Shown here piece after piece: positions 5,627-6,122 of a stretch of 6,122 nucleotides of DNA. Made by a program: the position numbers and the translations under genes. Position 1 is the stretch's first letter, and each line of letters starts with the position of its first letter. The notes beneath the pieces are model-generated. The model worked only from the letters and a program-made list of their open reading frames with translations. It was not told the DNA's origin and did not search any database. Origin of the DNA: Pirellulales bacterium (GTDB lineage: Bacteria > Planctomycetota > Planctomycetia > Pirellulales > JALHPA01); contig JALHPA010000188.1 in the NCBI GenBank assembly GCA_022842745.1, positions 1 to 6,122 of the forward strand, written 5' to 3'.

Positions 5627-6122
5627 ATGTCCGCTCCACAACCGATCGCCGACGAAATATCCGCCTCGCGCGGGATAGGCGGCGCCATCACGGAGTGGAC
5701 GGCCGACTTGGGGGAGCTAGCGATCGCGTGCATCGTGGCGATGGGCGAGATGGCGCTGTTTGCCTGGCAGACGGTGTCGTGGTTGGTGACCCGGCTTCCG
5801 CGGCGCGAGACGCTGCTGCCGGCGTTTTACCAGATTGGCGTGCTGAGCCTGCCGGTGGTGGCATTGACGGGAACGTTCATCGGCATGGTGCTAGCGGTGC
5901 AAAGCTATGCGCAGTTCCGGGTGATGCACCTGGAAACCCGGCTGGGGGCGGTGATCAATATGTCGCTGGTGCGGGAGTTGGGACCGGTATTGGCGGCGAC
6001 CATGTTGGCGGGGCGAGTGGGAAGCGCGATGGCGGCGGAATTGGGCACGATGCGGGTCACGGAGCAAATCGATGCCTTGGCCAGCATGGGGGCCAGCCCC
6101 GTGTACTACCTGGTGGTGCCGC
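5627..6122 (+). CDS. mlaE: MlaE-family ABC transporter permease, N-terminal part (3' partial)
   Basis: The frame opens at ATG 5627 and runs off the right edge after 165 codons, out of about 260 expected for the family. MlaE is the inner-membrane permease of the Mla/MCE lipid transport ABC complex, working with the ATPase MlaF and an MCE-domain protein MlaD to move phospholipids between inner and outer membranes. Matching features are an amphipathic N-terminal segment, 'QIGVLSLPVVALTGTFIGMV' (69-88) as the first core membrane segment, and the family signature 'ELGPVLAATMLAGRVGSAMA' (117-136) followed by 'AELGTMRVTEQIDAL' (137-151). No mutation of the signature is visible. The in-frame stop TGA 5576-5578 lies upstream, and ATG 5627 is the first ATG after it; a GTG at 5615 is possible but has no ribosome-binding site either. 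Partner genes mlaF and mlaD would be expected beyond the edge. It is divergent from the PEP-CTERM gene. Confidence 0.93.
   Translation, partial: MSAPQPIADEISASRGIGGAITEWTADLGELAIACIVAMGEMALFAWQTVSWLVTRLPRRETLLPAFYQIGVLSLPVVALTGTFIGMVLAVQSYAQFRVMHLETRLGAVINMSLVRELGPVLAATMLAGRVGSAMAAELGTMRVTEQIDALASMGASPVYYLVVP

Noticed and set aside
5378..5641. 87-codon minus-strand frame covering the PEP-CTERM upstream region
   Set aside because: It covers the PEP-CTERM promoter and ribosome-binding site and overlaps the PEP-CTERM start, and its product shows no motif.
5526..5678. About 50-codon plus-strand frame from ATG 5526 into mlaE
   Set aside because: It has no ribosome-binding site, overlaps the start of mlaE in another frame and shows no recognisable features.

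Overview
The window looks like a chromosomal stretch from a planctomycete, probably in or near the Pirellulales. The GC-rich sequence carries a PQQ-type beta-propeller protein, a secreted protein with a C-terminal PEP-CTERM anchor, weak or absent Shine-Dalgarno sites before several genes, and short unrelated operons. This placement is inferred from gene content; no marker gene is present.

Layout. Positions 1-845 (+) hold the C-terminal part of a PQQ-like beta-propeller protein cut by the left edge. Positions 903-1919 (+) encode a compact membrane histidine kinase with no response regulator beside it. Positions 1960-2388 (+) hold a small four-helix membrane protein reading frame that an in-frame TAG at 2026-2028 breaks, with a perfect 11-bp inverted repeat just after the break. 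Positions 2535-3737 (+) encode LarC, the nickel-inserting enzyme of nickel-pincer cofactor synthesis. It is followed after 39 nt by 3777-4493 (+), an uncharacterised protein with an N-terminal membrane helix, a coiled-coil-like segment and a C-terminal helix-turn-helix-like segment. Positions 4518-5381 (-) encode a PEP-CTERM secreted protein with a good sigma70-type promoter at 5438-5466. Positions 5627-6122 (+) are the N-terminal part of an MlaE-family lipid ABC transporter permease cut by the right edge.

How they work together. The only likely operon pair is larC with the 3777-4493 gene. The PEP-CTERM gene and mlaE are divergent around a 245-nt control region that carries short repeats. The PEP-CTERM gene converges on the 3777-4493 gene with only 23-24 nt between their stops. 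Apart from the pair after larC I see no functional link between neighbours. I found no tRNA, rRNA, CRISPR array, transposase or defence system. No clear new system stands out. The best candidates for a second look are the TAG-interrupted membrane gene with its hairpin and the helix-turn-helix membrane protein downstream of larC.
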